Source of the DNA: an uncultured Collinsella sp.
GTDB lineage: Bacteria > Actinomycetota > Coriobacteriia > Coriobacteriales > Coriobacteriaceae
Length of the DNA stretch: 17,310 bases
Assembly: GCA_958405195.1 (NCBI GenBank)
Contig: CATYDM010000043.1
Coordinates: 1 to 17,310, forward strand
Direction: 5' to 3'
Under the pieces are notes generated by a model, which was not told where the DNA came from, did not search any database, and worked only from the letters and a program-made list of their open reading frames with translations. Below are positions 1 to 6,476 of the stretch, in pieces. The translations under genes were made by a program, and so were the position numbers. Numbering within the stretch: position 1 is the first letter of the stretch; each line of letters begins with the position of its first letter.

Positions 1-161
1 CCGTCGTGGACGGCGATGGTGTGACCAACCATCTCGGGGAAGATGGTGGACGCGCGGGACCAGGTCTTCACGACGTCCTTCTTGCCAGCCTCGTTCATCG
101 CGGTGATACGCGAGAGAAGGCGAGTCTCCACGAACGGGCCCTTTTTGAGACTTCTGCTCAT
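1..161 (-). CDS. rpsS: 30S ribosomal protein S19 (5' part, cut by window edge)
   Basis: S19 of the small ribosomal subunit binds 16S rRNA in the head of the 30S particle together with S13. The visible 53 codons begin MSRSLKKGPFVETRLL and include the TIFPEMVGHTIAVHDG stretch, both typical of S19. The ATG at 161-159 follows a purine-rich GGAGAAAG ribosome binding site. The family is about 90-95 residues, so roughly the last 40 lie beyond base 1. It lies 32 bp downstream of rplB on the same strand, the usual L2-S19 order of the S10 operon, and is surely co-transcribed. Identification is secure; only the C-terminus is unseen. Confidence 0.97.
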   Translation of the reverse strand, partial: MSRSLKKGPFVETRLLSRITAMNEAGKKDVVKTWSRASTIFPEMVGHTIAVHD

Positions 162-193
162 AAGTGCTTTCTCCTAAAACTCGGTATCCGAAA

Positions 194-1024
194 TTACTTC
201 TTACGGCGACGAATGATGTGCTGGTTCGAGACCTTCTTCTTCTTGCGCGTACGAAGGCCCTTCGTCGGCTTACCCCAGGGGGTAACGGAGGGACGACCAG
301 AGGTGTGGTTCTTGCCCTCGCCACCGCCGTGCGGGTGGTCGACAGGGTTCATGACAGTACCGCGGACGGTCGGGCGCACGTTCATGTGACGCTTACGGCC
401 GGCCTTGCCGATGACGATGTTGGAGTGATCGGCGTTGCCGACCTCACCGACGGTGGCGCGGCAGGTAACGAGGATGCGGCGCATCTCGGAGGAAGGCATA
501 CGGACGATAGCGTACTTGCCCTCCTTACCCATCAGCTGGCAGGAGTTACCGGCGGAACGGGCGATAGCAGCGCCCTTGCCCGGCTGGAACTCGACGGCGT
601 GGATGAGCGTACCGACGGGAATGTCGGCGAGGGGCAGAGCGTTGCCCGGCTTGATGTCGGCGTCAGAACCGGACATGATGGTCTGACCGACCTCGAGGCC
701 CTTGGGGGCCAGGATGTAGCGCTTCTCACCGTCAGCGTAGTGCAGCAGAGCGATGCGAGCGGAACGGTTCGGATCGTACTCGATCGTGGCAACCTTGGCG
801 GGCACGCCGTCCTTGTTGCGCTTGAAGTCGATCACGCGGTAACGACGCTTCACGCCGCCGCCCTGGTGGCGGGTGGTGATGCGGCCGTTGTTGTTACGAC
901 CGGCCTTCTTGGGCAGGGGCTCGAGAAGAGACTTCTCGGGCTTGGTGCAGGTGATCTCGGAGAAATCGGAGATCGTCTGCCAACGCCTACCAGCGGAGGT
1001 CGGCTTAAGGTGCTTTACAGCCAT
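194..1024 (-). CDS. rplB: 50S ribosomal protein L2
   Basis: L2 is a core 23S rRNA-binding protein needed for subunit association and for peptidyl transferase centre assembly. The 276-residue product starts MAVKHLKPTSAGRRW, contains VIDFKRNKDGVPAKVATIEYD, and has the conserved HPHGGGEGKNHTSGRP motif that includes the histidine near the active site. It ends in a basic tail, IIRRRKK. Length matches the family (about 275). I start it at the ATG at 1024, preceded by AAAGGG; the frame stays open 25 codons upstream, but that extension is not L2-like. An unusually long 179-bp spacer separates it from rplW and contains a hairpin and a promoter-like element, so rplB may also have its own transcript start. 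Confidence 0.98.
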   Translation of the reverse strand: MAVKHLKPTSAGRRWQTISDFSEITCTKPEKSLLEPLPKKAGRNNNGRITTRHQGGGVKRRYRVIDFKRNKDGVPAKVATIEYDPNRSARIALLHYADGEKRYILAPKGLEVGQTIMSGSDADIKPGNALPLADIPVGTLIHAVEFQPGKGAAIARSAGNSCQLMGKEGKYAIVRMPSSEMRRILVTCRATVGEVGNADHSNIVIGKAGRKRHMNVRPTVRGTVMNPVDHPHGGGEGKNHTSGRPSVTPWGKPTKGLRTRKKKKVSNQHIIRRRKK

Positions 1025-1104
1025 TACAATCCCTTTCAATAGGAATCCGTTAGCCATCGCAGACAGGGATTCGAGGTTCTGCCTCGGGTGCGATGACACC
1101 GGAC

Positions 1105-1130
1105 GTATACACGGTTCCGGGCGTGTCCAT
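1105..1130 (-). promoter_or_regulatory. Promoter-like element before rplB, shared with the rplC upstream region
   Basis: This 26-bp stretch matches 2970-2995 upstream of rplC at 23 of 26 positions. On the minus strand it reads ATGGACACGCCC, then a short variable part, then CCGTGTATAC. TATACG at 1109-1104 could act as a -10 box, about 80 bp before the rplB start; no good -35 box is visible. The two copies lie in front of the two clearest possible starts in the ribosomal cluster, which argues for a promoter or a common operator. An RNA-level signal is also possible. Function is inferred. Confidence 0.5.
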
Positions 1131-1149
1131 TTTATACGCCCAAAACCTT

Positions 1150-1185
1150 GAGCTCTCGCCTCCCCTATTTGGGAGGCATGAGCTC
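1150..1185 (-). terminator. Hairpin in the rplW-rplB spacer, possible attenuator or weak terminator
   Basis: GAGCTC at 1150-1155 pairs with GAGCTC at 1180-1185, and GCCTCCC at 1158-1164 pairs with GGGAGGC at 1171-1177, leaving a 2x2 internal loop and a 6-base loop. On the minus-strand RNA the stem is followed by AAGGTTTTGGG, a poor U-tract. It could partly terminate transcription coming from rplW, protect an RNA end, or mark a processing site. Hairpins inside an S10 operon between L23 and L2 are not usual. The structure is clear; its role is inferred. Confidence 0.45.
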
Positions 1186-1203
1186 ACTCAACAGCAGCGA
1201 GTC

Positions 1204-1491
1204 TTAGGCCTGGTTGCCAAAGACCTCGATGGTGTCGCCCTCGGCCAGCGTGACGATGGCCTTCTTCCAAGAACGGGTCTTGCCGGCGACATAGCGCACG
1301 CGCTTGGTCTTGGGCTTGACCGTCAGGGTGTTCACGCGAACGACCTTGACGCCGAAGATCTCCTCGACAGCGTCCTTGATCTGATACTTGTTAGCATCCT
1401 TGGCGACCTCGAACGTGTACTTGTTCAGCTCCATGCCGGAGAAGGAACGCTCGGACACGATCGGACGGATGATGATCTCGTGGGCGGTCAT
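1204..1491 (-). CDS. rplW: 50S ribosomal protein L23
   Basis: L23 binds domain III of 23S rRNA at the exit of the peptide tunnel and is the docking site for trigger factor and SRP. The 95-residue product starts MTAHEIIIRPIVSERSF and carries YTFEVAKDANKYQIKDAVEEIF and VRVNTLTVKPKTKR-type sequence typical of bacterial L23. The rplD stop codon directly abuts this ATG (TAA-ATG), so translation is probably coupled; the GGAGG ribosome site lies inside the end of rplD. Normal length for the family. The following rplB is 179 bp away, which is the odd part of the arrangement. Confidence 0.98.
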   Translation of the reverse strand: MTAHEIIIRPIVSERSFSGMELNKYTFEVAKDANKYQIKDAVEEIFGVKVVRVNTLTVKPKTKRVRYVAGKTRSWKKAIVTLAEGDTIEVFGNQA

Positions 1492-2118
1492 TTATGCAAG
1501 CACCTCCCCGAAGTGAGCGGCGATGTCGGCGGGCATCAGCACAGCGTTGTTGTTGACGAGATCGTAGGTGTTGGCCTCGTCGGCAGTGATGATGAACGTC
1601 TTGGGAATGTTGCGGAACGACAGGTAGGCGTTGACGTCCTCATCGCGAACGATGATGGTCAGACGCTTGCCCTCAAGGCCGAGAGCCTTGAGCATGGCGA
1701 CGGCAGCCTTGGTGGAAGGCTTCTCGAAGCCATAGTCGTCGACGAGCACGAGCTCGCCATCGGCCAGCTTGGCGGACAGCGCGGAGCGCATAGCCAGCTT
1801 GACCTCCTTGTTGTTCATACGCTTAGCGTAGGAACGGGGCTTAGGGGCGAAGACGACGCCACCGTGACGCCACTGGGCAGCACGGATGGAACCCTGGCGG
1901 GCACGGCCGGTGCCCTTCTGACGCCAAGGCTTCTTGCCGCCACCGGAAACCTCAGAGCGGCCCTTAGCGGACTGGGTGCCCTGACGCCAAGAGGCCATCT
2001 GGCACTTGACGATGTGGTGCATAACGTGGATGTTCGGCTCGATGCCGTACACCTCAGCGGCGAGCTCGGCCTCGGCGACCTTCTTGCCCTCGCTGTTCTT
2101 TACTTCAAACTTTGCCAT
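1492..2118 (-). CDS. rplD: 50S ribosomal protein L4
   Basis: L4 is an early 23S rRNA-binding assembly protein whose loop lines the exit tunnel; in enterobacteria it also represses its own S10 operon through the leader RNA. The 208-residue product has the basic tunnel loop with WRQKGTGRARQGSIRAAQWRHGG in its middle (quoted in part: GTGRARQGSIR), the region where macrolide-resistance mutations occur in other bacteria. The N-terminus is short and the C-terminus ends in AHFGEVLA. It begins 46 bp after rplC and abuts rplW. Whether L4 regulates this operon cannot be told from sequence, although the roughly 180-base leader before rplC leaves room for it. Confidence 0.98.
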   Translation of the reverse strand: MAKFEVKNSEGKKVAEAELAAEVYGIEPNIHVMHHIVKCQMASWRQGTQSAKGRSEVSGGGKKPWRQKGTGRARQGSIRAAQWRHGGVVFAPKPRSYAKRMNNKEVKLAMRSALSAKLADGELVLVDDYGFEKPSTKAAVAMLKALGLEGKRLTIIVRDEDVNAYLSFRNIPKTFIITADEANTYDLVNNNAVLMPADIAAHFGEVLA

Positions 2119-2164
2119 TTAAGTGTTCTCCTTGGTATGACGCTGGGCTAAATGGGCTGGGCCC

Positions 2165-2785
2165 TTAGGCCATACGGATGGCGACGAGACCATTCTTGGC
2201 ACCCGGGACAGCGCCCTTGACCAAGATGAGGTTCTGCTCGGCATCGATGCGGACAACGGAAAGGTTCTTGACGGTAACGCGCTCGTTACCCATGTGACCG
2301 GCCATCTTGACGCCCTTGAGGACGCGCGCAGGATAGGCGCACTGACCGATAGAACCGGGGTGACGCTGGAAGTGAGAACCATGCGTCATAGGACCGCGGC
2401 GCTGACCCCAGCGCTTGATGCGACCCTGGAAGCCCTTACCCTTGGAGGTACCGATGACGTCGACCTTCTCGACATCAGCGAAATCAGCGACGGTGACGAC
2501 CTCGCCGACCTTGTGCTCCTCGCCGTTCTCGACGCGGACCTCACGAAGGAAGCGGACAGGCTCGACGCCAGCCTTGGCGAAGTGACCAGCCATGGGCTTG
2601 TTCACGTTCTTGGCCTTGATGTCGCCGAAACCGATCTGGACGGCGTCATAGCCGTCGGTTGCCTGAGTTTTAACCTGCGAGACAGCGCAGGGGCCAGCCT
2701 GGATGACCGTGACGGGAACGACGTTGTCGTCCTCGTCCCAAACCTGGGTCATGCCAATCTTGCGGCCGAGAATCATGCTGATCAA
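2165..2785 (-). CDS. rplC: 50S ribosomal protein L3
   Basis: L3 is one of two 23S rRNA proteins that start 50S assembly, and a loop of it reaches the peptidyl transferase centre. The product of about 206 residues contains ILGRKIGMTQVW near the start, the GTSKGKGFQGRIKRW segment, and RHPGSIGQ, which holds the glutamine methylated in E. coli. Two starts are possible: TTG at 2785, with a GGGA site 7 bases upstream, or ATG at 2776, 16 bases from it. I favour TTG. It is the first gene of this ribosomal block: S10, which normally precedes it, lies about 13.9 kb away on the other side of the fatty-acid operon. A leader of about 180 bases probably precedes it. Confidence 0.97.
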   Translation of the reverse strand: MISMILGRKIGMTQVWDEDDNVVPVTVIQAGPCAVSQVKTQATDGYDAVQIGFGDIKAKNVNKPMAGHFAKAGVEPVRFLREVRVENGEEHKVGEVVTVADFADVEKVDVIGTSKGKGFQGRIKRWGQRRGPMTHGSHFQRHPGSIGQCAYPARVLKGVKMAGHMGNERVTVKNLSVVRIDAEQNLILVKGAVPGAKNGLVAIRMA

Positions 2786-2792
2786 GATATGA

Positions 2793-2817
2793 TCCCAACT
2801 CTCGCGTGGTCTTGGGA
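2793..2817 (-). promoter_or_regulatory. Small hairpin covering the rplC ribosome binding site
   Basis: TCCCAA at 2793-2798 can pair with TTGGGA at 2812-2817. In minus-strand RNA the downstream arm holds the GGGA that I take as the rplC Shine-Dalgarno sequence, so the 6-bp stem would mask it. The loop is 13 bases, and the stem alone is not very stable. It could modulate L3 translation or be chance. Confidence 0.3.
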
Positions 2818-2968
2818 CAATGCGTACACCACCGAGCGTACGCCCCTAGAGGACCACTACTTACACGACGTGCTCCCCAGCCTTGTATTGCGTCCGAACT
2901 ACCTGACAACCCTATTAAGCAGGCATTTTGTCCAGCCAGAATACTCCCCTGGTTTCACACAGCTGTTT

Positions 2969-2995
2969 AGTATACACGGCTGCGGGCGTATCCAT
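2969..2995 (-). promoter_or_regulatory. Candidate promoter of the rplC-rpsS operon
   Basis: The minus strand reads ATGGATACGCCCG, then CAGC, then CGTGTATACT. TATACT at 2974-2969 fits a -10 box in five of six positions, giving a leader of about 180 bases before rplC. There is no good TTGACA at the matching distance. A near copy (23 of 26) precedes rplB, which supports a shared regulatory role. A dedicated start is needed here because rpsJ, the usual head gene, is terminated far upstream. Confidence 0.5.
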
Positions 2996-3044
2996 CGAGA
3001 TTCATATTTCACTCACATTGTTTACGCAGGTAAAGTGCGTGGCA

Positions 3045-3209
3045 CGTTCCCAGTGTGCGGCGGAGGGGGCGGGCCTGAGACATATTAAGGTTGCTGCTCT
3101 ACAGTCCTGCTCACGACGGAGAGCACATTAAGTGCTCTCCTGTTCGTGCGGAACTCGCGACAACCTTAATATGTCTCAGGCCCGCCCCCTCCGCCGCACA
3201 CCGGGAACG
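3045..3209. repeat. 165-bp element with 49-bp inverted terminal repeats
   Basis: The arms 3045-3093 and 3161-3209 are reverse complements with one mismatch over 49 bases. Pairing can extend four more bases (GTGG/CCAC) past a 2-base bulge. The 67-base centre contains a second perfect hairpin, GGAGAGCAC (3118-3126) with GTGCTCTCC (3132-3140) around a 5-base loop. The outer part of each arm is G- or C-rich and the inner part is AT-rich. No T-run follows on either side, so it is not a standard terminator. A miniature inverted-repeat element (MITE-like) or a REP-type palindrome is likely; no clear target duplication is visible. Transcribed, it would form one very long hairpin. Confidence 0.8.
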
Positions 3210-3244
3210 CCACGTTGATGTCTGCTAAACCTTGCTCGCTCAGG

Positions 3245-3871
3245 CTAATGACTTTGTTGGGGGTCCACTATTTGCTGGAGGGTGAACTTGCATTGGGACG
3301 GTTCGCCTTCTGCTTGTGGCTTTGCCTCATCGAAATCGAAGATCATGATGGCGCAGTTGGGGAGTTTTGTTGGGAGCTCGAAGCCCTCTGGGGCTGCGGC
3401 CTTGATAAATTGGCGGCTGGCGCTGCCGTGGCTTACTGCTAGAAGGGTTTCGATGCCCTCGGAGCCCATGATATTGGTAAGCGCATCCACCATACGTTCT
3501 TGCAGCGCCTGGCTTCCTTCTCCTCCGAAGGGGACCAGGTCCTCGCCCGGATCCCAGACGTCGGTGGGAAGGGCATCGTGGCGACCTTCTTCGAAGGTGC
3601 CGTAGCAGCGCTCGATGATGCCTTCGCAGGGCTCGACTGCTGCGTCCGGGCCGAGGAGCTCGCATGCAACGAGACTAGCGGTGTCCATGGCTCGGCCTAA
3701 GGGTGATGAGGCCACTTTGTCGGGAACGACGTTGTGGGCTTTGAGCCATGCGGCTGCCATCCCGGCTTGCTGACGGCCCAAATCGGTGAGCGGTGAATCG
3801 CAGCGACCCTGGACGAGCTTTTTAACGTTGAATTCTGTCTGGCCGTGGCGGAGTAGATATAGACGCTTCAT
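3245..3871 (-). CDS. Histidine phosphatase family protein (phosphoglycerate-mutase-like)
   Basis: A 208-residue cytoplasmic protein of the histidine phosphatase (branch 1) superfamily. The RHG motif is near the start (LYLLRHGQTEFN, with His9 the expected phospho-acceptor). R60 in SSPLGRAMDT, E87 in GIIERCYG and H148 in AVSHGS complete the usual catalytic set. The family includes phosphoglycerate mutases and broad or specific phosphatases. The length (208, not about 230-250) and the lack of glycolytic-mutase sequence around the active site favour a phosphatase, but the substrate cannot be read from the sequence. AAGGGGAG precedes the ATG at 3871. It sits 39 bp after the cation transporter gene and may be co-transcribed with it. 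Confidence 0.88.
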   Translation of the reverse strand: MKRLYLLRHGQTEFNVKKLVQGRCDSPLTDLGRQQAGMAAAWLKAHNVVPDKVASSPLGRAMDTASLVACELLGPDAAVEPCEGIIERCYGTFEEGRHDALPTDVWDPGEDLVPFGGEGSQALQERMVDALTNIMGSEGIETLLAVSHGSASRQFIKAAAPEGFELPTKLPNCAIMIFDFDEAKPQAEGEPSQCKFTLQQIVDPQQSH

Positions 3872-3910
3872 GCTCTCCCCTTCTGTATAACTTGCTTTGC
3901 CGGCGCAGCC

Positions 3911-5065
3911 CTACTCGTGGGTATGGCCTACGTAGTCTTCATCGATCGTGATCTTGGCAATCGACTTGGGGTATTCCGACTCGACCCGTTGTGCCAGCGC
4001 GTGTTTTACGTCTTCGGCACTCATCTGCAGATCCGAGGGACGCACGCAGTCAAAAATCACGTTGGTGTGCGTGGGGCCCGGCACGCAGCGCAAATCATGA
4101 ATCGAAAGGCTGCTATCGATCTCCTGGGCCATTGCGTTGATGCGCAAGCGCATGCTCGCCACCTTGGGATCGTCGGTCACGATGGGGTCGTAATGGAGCG
4201 TGACAATCATGCCGTCTTCGTTCCTAAACGCCTGCTCGATGTTATCGAGCGTGTCGTGACTTTCCAGCGGGCTGGCCTCGGCTGCCATCTCGGCGTGAGC
4301 GCTTGCAAACTTCCTGCCCGGGCCGTAGTCGTGAACCATCAGATCGTGAACGCCCAAAACGCCGGGGTAGCTCATGATCTTGTCTCGAATGTGCTTGACC
4401 AGCTTAGGATCGGGCGTCTGGCCCAAAAGCGGGCTCACCGTATCTTGAATAAGTTCAAAGCCGCTCCAGCCAATATAGGCGCCAACGGCAAGGCCGACCC
4501 ATGCGTCAAGATTAATGTGTGTCACCTGCGAAACAATTGCGCACGCCAGCACGGCGCCTGTGGCAAGGACATCGTTCTTGGAATCTTGCGCAGTCGCATG
4601 CAGCGTCTCGGACTCAATGCGATCGCCGAGCTTTTGGTTGAGGGCCGCCATCCACAGCTTAACAACCATCGAAAGCACGAGAACTGCCACCAGGGCAAGC
4701 GAGAACTCGACAGGTTCGGGGTGAATGACGCGCTCAACCGAGGACTTCACCAGCTCAACGCCAATCAGCAGCACGAGCGCCGCCACGACCAATCCCGAGA
4801 GATACTCGTAGCGACCGTGGCCGTAAGGATGCTCGGGGTCGGCCGGCTTGCTCGCCAGCTTAAAGCCCAGCACGCTCACGATATTCGAGCTGGCATCGGA
4901 CAGGTTGTTCATGGCATCCGCCACAATCGAAACCGATCCCGAAACCACACCGATTGCGCCCTTCGCAGCACAAAGCGCCACATTGGCGACAATACACACC
5001 ATGCCCGCTAACGTGCCCACACGCGCACGATCGCCCTGTGCGCGCTTAACTATCCACTCGACCAT
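3911..5065 (-). CDS. Cation diffusion facilitator family transporter, manganese-type signature
   Basis: An inner-membrane divalent-metal/proton antiporter of the CDF family, about 384 residues. It has a six-helix membrane domain followed by a cytoplasmic C-terminal domain (from about residue 215) with metal-linked dimerisation features such as HDLMVHDYGPG. Counting from the ATG at 5071, the transmembrane metal site reads N55-x3-D59 in helix 2 (ADAMNNLSDASSN) and D163-x3-D167 in helix 5. This differs from the HxxxD of zinc transporters and resembles manganese CDFs such as MntE. HPYGHGRYEY follows helix 2. I prefer the ATG at 5065 because GGGGG lies 9 bases before it; the ATG at 5071 is too close. 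The C-terminal part appears longer than in minimal CDFs (about 300 residues). Manganese export is inferred from motif only. Confidence 0.88.
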   Translation of the reverse strand: MVEWIVKRAQGDRARVGTLAGMVCIVANVALCAAKGAIGVVSGSVSIVADAMNNLSDASSNIVSVLGFKLASKPADPEHPYGHGRYEYLSGLVVAALVLLIGVELVKSSVERVIHPEPVEFSLALVAVLVLSMVVKLWMAALNQKLGDRIESETLHATAQDSKNDVLATGAVLACAIVSQVTHINLDAWVGLAVGAYIGWSGFELIQDTVSPLLGQTPDPKLVKHIRDKIMSYPGVLGVHDLMVHDYGPGRKFASAHAEMAAEASPLESHDTLDNIEQAFRNEDGMIVTLHYDPIVTDDPKVASMRLRINAMAQEIDSSLSIHDLRCVPGPTHTNVIFDCVRPSDLQMSAEDVKHALAQRVESEYPKSIAKITIDEDYVGHTHE

Positions 5066-5142
5066 CTGCATCCGCCCCCACGGTACTACCTATATATCTA
5101 TTGCTCAAACGGATTGTAGTGTAGCCACTTTGTCCCCCAGAT

Positions 5143-5176
5143 ACAAAAAGGCCGCGCCCACACGGGCCACGGCCTT
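5143..5176 (-). terminator. Rho-independent terminator after the EIIC gene
   Basis: AAGGCC at 5148-5153 pairs with GGCCTT at 5171-5176, and GCCC at 5156-5159 pairs with GGGC at 5164-5167 around a 4-base loop, with a small internal bulge. On the minus strand the stem runs into CCTTTTTGTATC, a good U-tract. It lies about 40 bp past the EIIC stop codon and probably ends the long transcript that starts before fabH. Confidence 0.8.
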
Positions 5177-5178
5177 GG

Positions 5179-5208
5179 AATGTGACATGCGGGACTGTCC
5201 CCTTGTCG
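5179..5208. repeat. REP-like repeat, copy 1 (after the EIIC gene)
   Basis: It contains AATGTGACATGCG, identical to 6444-6456, then GGGACTGTCCC, a perfect 5-bp palindrome around one base, then CTTGTC. The related copy at 6444-6476 has the same orientation, so the two flank the EIIC gene as imperfect direct repeats. Such GGGACAGTCCC-centred sequences resemble dispersed REP palindromes; that assignment is inferred. Confidence 0.5.
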
Positions 5209-5214
5209 ATCGAT

Positions 5215-6429
5215 TTATGCACTTGCTTCGGCCACGCTCTTCGAGGTTTCGAGCGAATCGTCTTTGTCTTCTGTCGCCTGTCCCTTCGCCGGCACCACGC
5301 CAAAGCAGTAGCTCAGCGCCGCAGACACCGCAAATGCCATACCGCCGGCAGCGCAGCACCACAGCAGGTTCGAGATGCCGCCCGTGGCAAAGCCAATGAC
5401 CATGAGGACATTCGTCATGCCGATGGTATAGGCCGTAACGCGGCCCACGGCTGCAACAAGGCCTCCGACGGCGCCGCCAATGGCCATGCACGTCAGGCAC
5501 CTGCCATACTTAAAGCCGCAACCGTACAGCGCCGGCTCGCTTACGCCGCCAAGTACGCCCGAGATCGAGTAGCCCAGCATGAGCGCCTTCTCGTCCTTAT
5601 CCGCAACGCGGAGCGACGCGCCAAAGGGCATGCCCCAAACGGCGAACGTTGCCATCGTCGCGGCGATCAGAATGCACGAATCCGTTCCCACACTCATAAA
5701 CTGCGCATAGGCGAGCGATAGGACGACGTTGCTGACGCCCGCGATCTTAAGGAACTCCCAGCCCGCGGCAAGCCCCATGAGCGTGAGCAGCGACACGATG
5801 CCACCGGAATTGCCAAGCATAAACATAAGCTGGCCCAACAGCATGCCCAGATAGCTGCCCGCCGGCGCCGTAATACACAGCGAAACCGGAACCATGACAA
5901 GCATGGTCGCAAACGGAACGAACGAAAACGCCATGGCCTTAGGGATAACGCGCTGAAAGAAACACTCCACTCGCCATAGCACGGGCACCGAGATGAGAAC
6001 CGGAATAACAGTCGTCGTGTAATCGTTGACCGGCGCGGGAAGCAGACCATACACGGAAGTCATCGATGCCCCCGTCGTCGATGCGGCATCGACGAGCTTA
6101 AGCAGATCGGGCGCAATCAATACGCCGCCCAGCATCATGCCTAGCTGCTCCGAGCAACCGAGCTGACGGGCGGCCGCCCAACCAAGATAAATGGGCAAAA
6201 AGTAGTAGCCGGCGTTATAGAGCCAACTGTAGAACAGGCGATAGATTTCGGAATCGGCAGACCACAGGCCCAGCATACCTTCGCCCATAATGACGGCGAC
6301 GGTGCGGAACAACGCCGCGCAGACAATAAACGGCAGCGCCGACATCATGCTTTTGGACAGATAGTCCACCACGGCCATGGCGTTTGATGAAACCGTCGTT
6401 GTAAACGAGGTGTTAGAAACTTGTGACAT
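5215..6429 (-). CDS. PTS system EIIC component (glucose/sucrose/beta-glucoside family), stand-alone
   Basis: A 404-residue integral membrane sugar permease of the phosphotransferase system. About ten hydrophobic segments run from residue 30 to 380. GVSEPALYG at 295-303 is the signature loop of the glucose-glucoside EIIC family, whose Glu contacts the sugar; the C-terminal tail is short and charged. The usual EIIB domain with its phospho-cysteine is missing at both ends, as is EIIA, and no partner is encoded nearby, so phosphate must come from proteins made elsewhere or the protein has a different role. I start at the ATG at 6429, preceded by GGGAAAGG 5 bases upstream; the open frame continues into accDA but is not EIIC-like there. 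It begins 40 bp after accDA on the same strand with no strong terminator between. Sugar specificity is unknown. Confidence 0.85.
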   Translation of the reverse strand: MSQVSNTSFTTTVSSNAMAVVDYLSKSMMSALPFIVCAALFRTVAVIMGEGMLGLWSADSEIYRLFYSWLYNAGYYFLPIYLGWAAARQLGCSEQLGMMLGGVLIAPDLLKLVDAASTTGASMTSVYGLLPAPVNDYTTTVIPVLISVPVLWRVECFFQRVIPKAMAFSFVPFATMLVMVPVSLCITAPAGSYLGMLLGQLMFMLGNSGGIVSLLTLMGLAAGWEFLKIAGVSNVVLSLAYAQFMSVGTDSCILIAATMATFAVWGMPFGASLRVADKDEKALMLGYSISGVLGGVSEPALYGCGFKYGRCLTCMAIGGAVGGLVAAVGRVTAYTIGMTNVLMVIGFATGGISNLLWCCAAGGMAFAVSAALSYCFGVVPAKGQATEDKDDSLETSKSVAEASA

Positions 6430-6443
6430 GGAACGCCTTTCCC

Positions 6444-6476
6444 AATGTGACATGCGAGCTTTCCCTTTGTCACATC
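6444..6476. repeat. REP-like repeat, copy 2 (between accDA and the EIIC gene)
   Basis: AATGTGACATGCG here is identical to 5179-5191; the centre differs (AGCTTTCCC). TGTGACA at 6446-6452 pairs with TGTCACA at 6468-6474, a 7-bp stem with a 15-base loop. The TGA stop codon of accDA (6472-6470) falls inside the right arm, so the end of the coding frame is part of the repeat. No U-tract follows, so strong termination is not expected. Confidence 0.5.

Larger units (their letters stand above)
2786..3244. other. Gene-free stretch between the phosphatase gene and rplC
   Basis: This is the only stretch over 300 bp without a gene. From the rplC side it holds a small hairpin over the rplC ribosome site (2793-2817), a presumed leader, a promoter-like element (2969-2995), a 165-bp inverted-repeat element (3045-3209), and a short tail after the phosphatase stop codon. 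Open frames across it are short and resemble nothing I know. I see no tRNA or recognisable riboswitch. It must contain the promoter of the rplC-rpsS operon, because the upstream genes are unrelated in function. Confidence 0.7.

Noticed and set aside
1093..2151. A 352-codon plus-strand open frame opposite rplW and rplD
   Set aside because: It covers two certain ribosomal protein genes on the other strand, and its sequence is typical of an antisense frame.
3045..3209. The large inverted repeat as a plain Rho-independent terminator of the phosphatase gene
   Set aside because: No U-tract follows on either strand, and 49-bp arms with a 67-base centre are far larger than normal terminators.
5072..5142. 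A promoter for the cation transporter gene (TATATA near 5090, TACAAT near 5117)
   Set aside because: AT-rich hexamers are present but no matching -35 box at proper spacing, so I do not call it.
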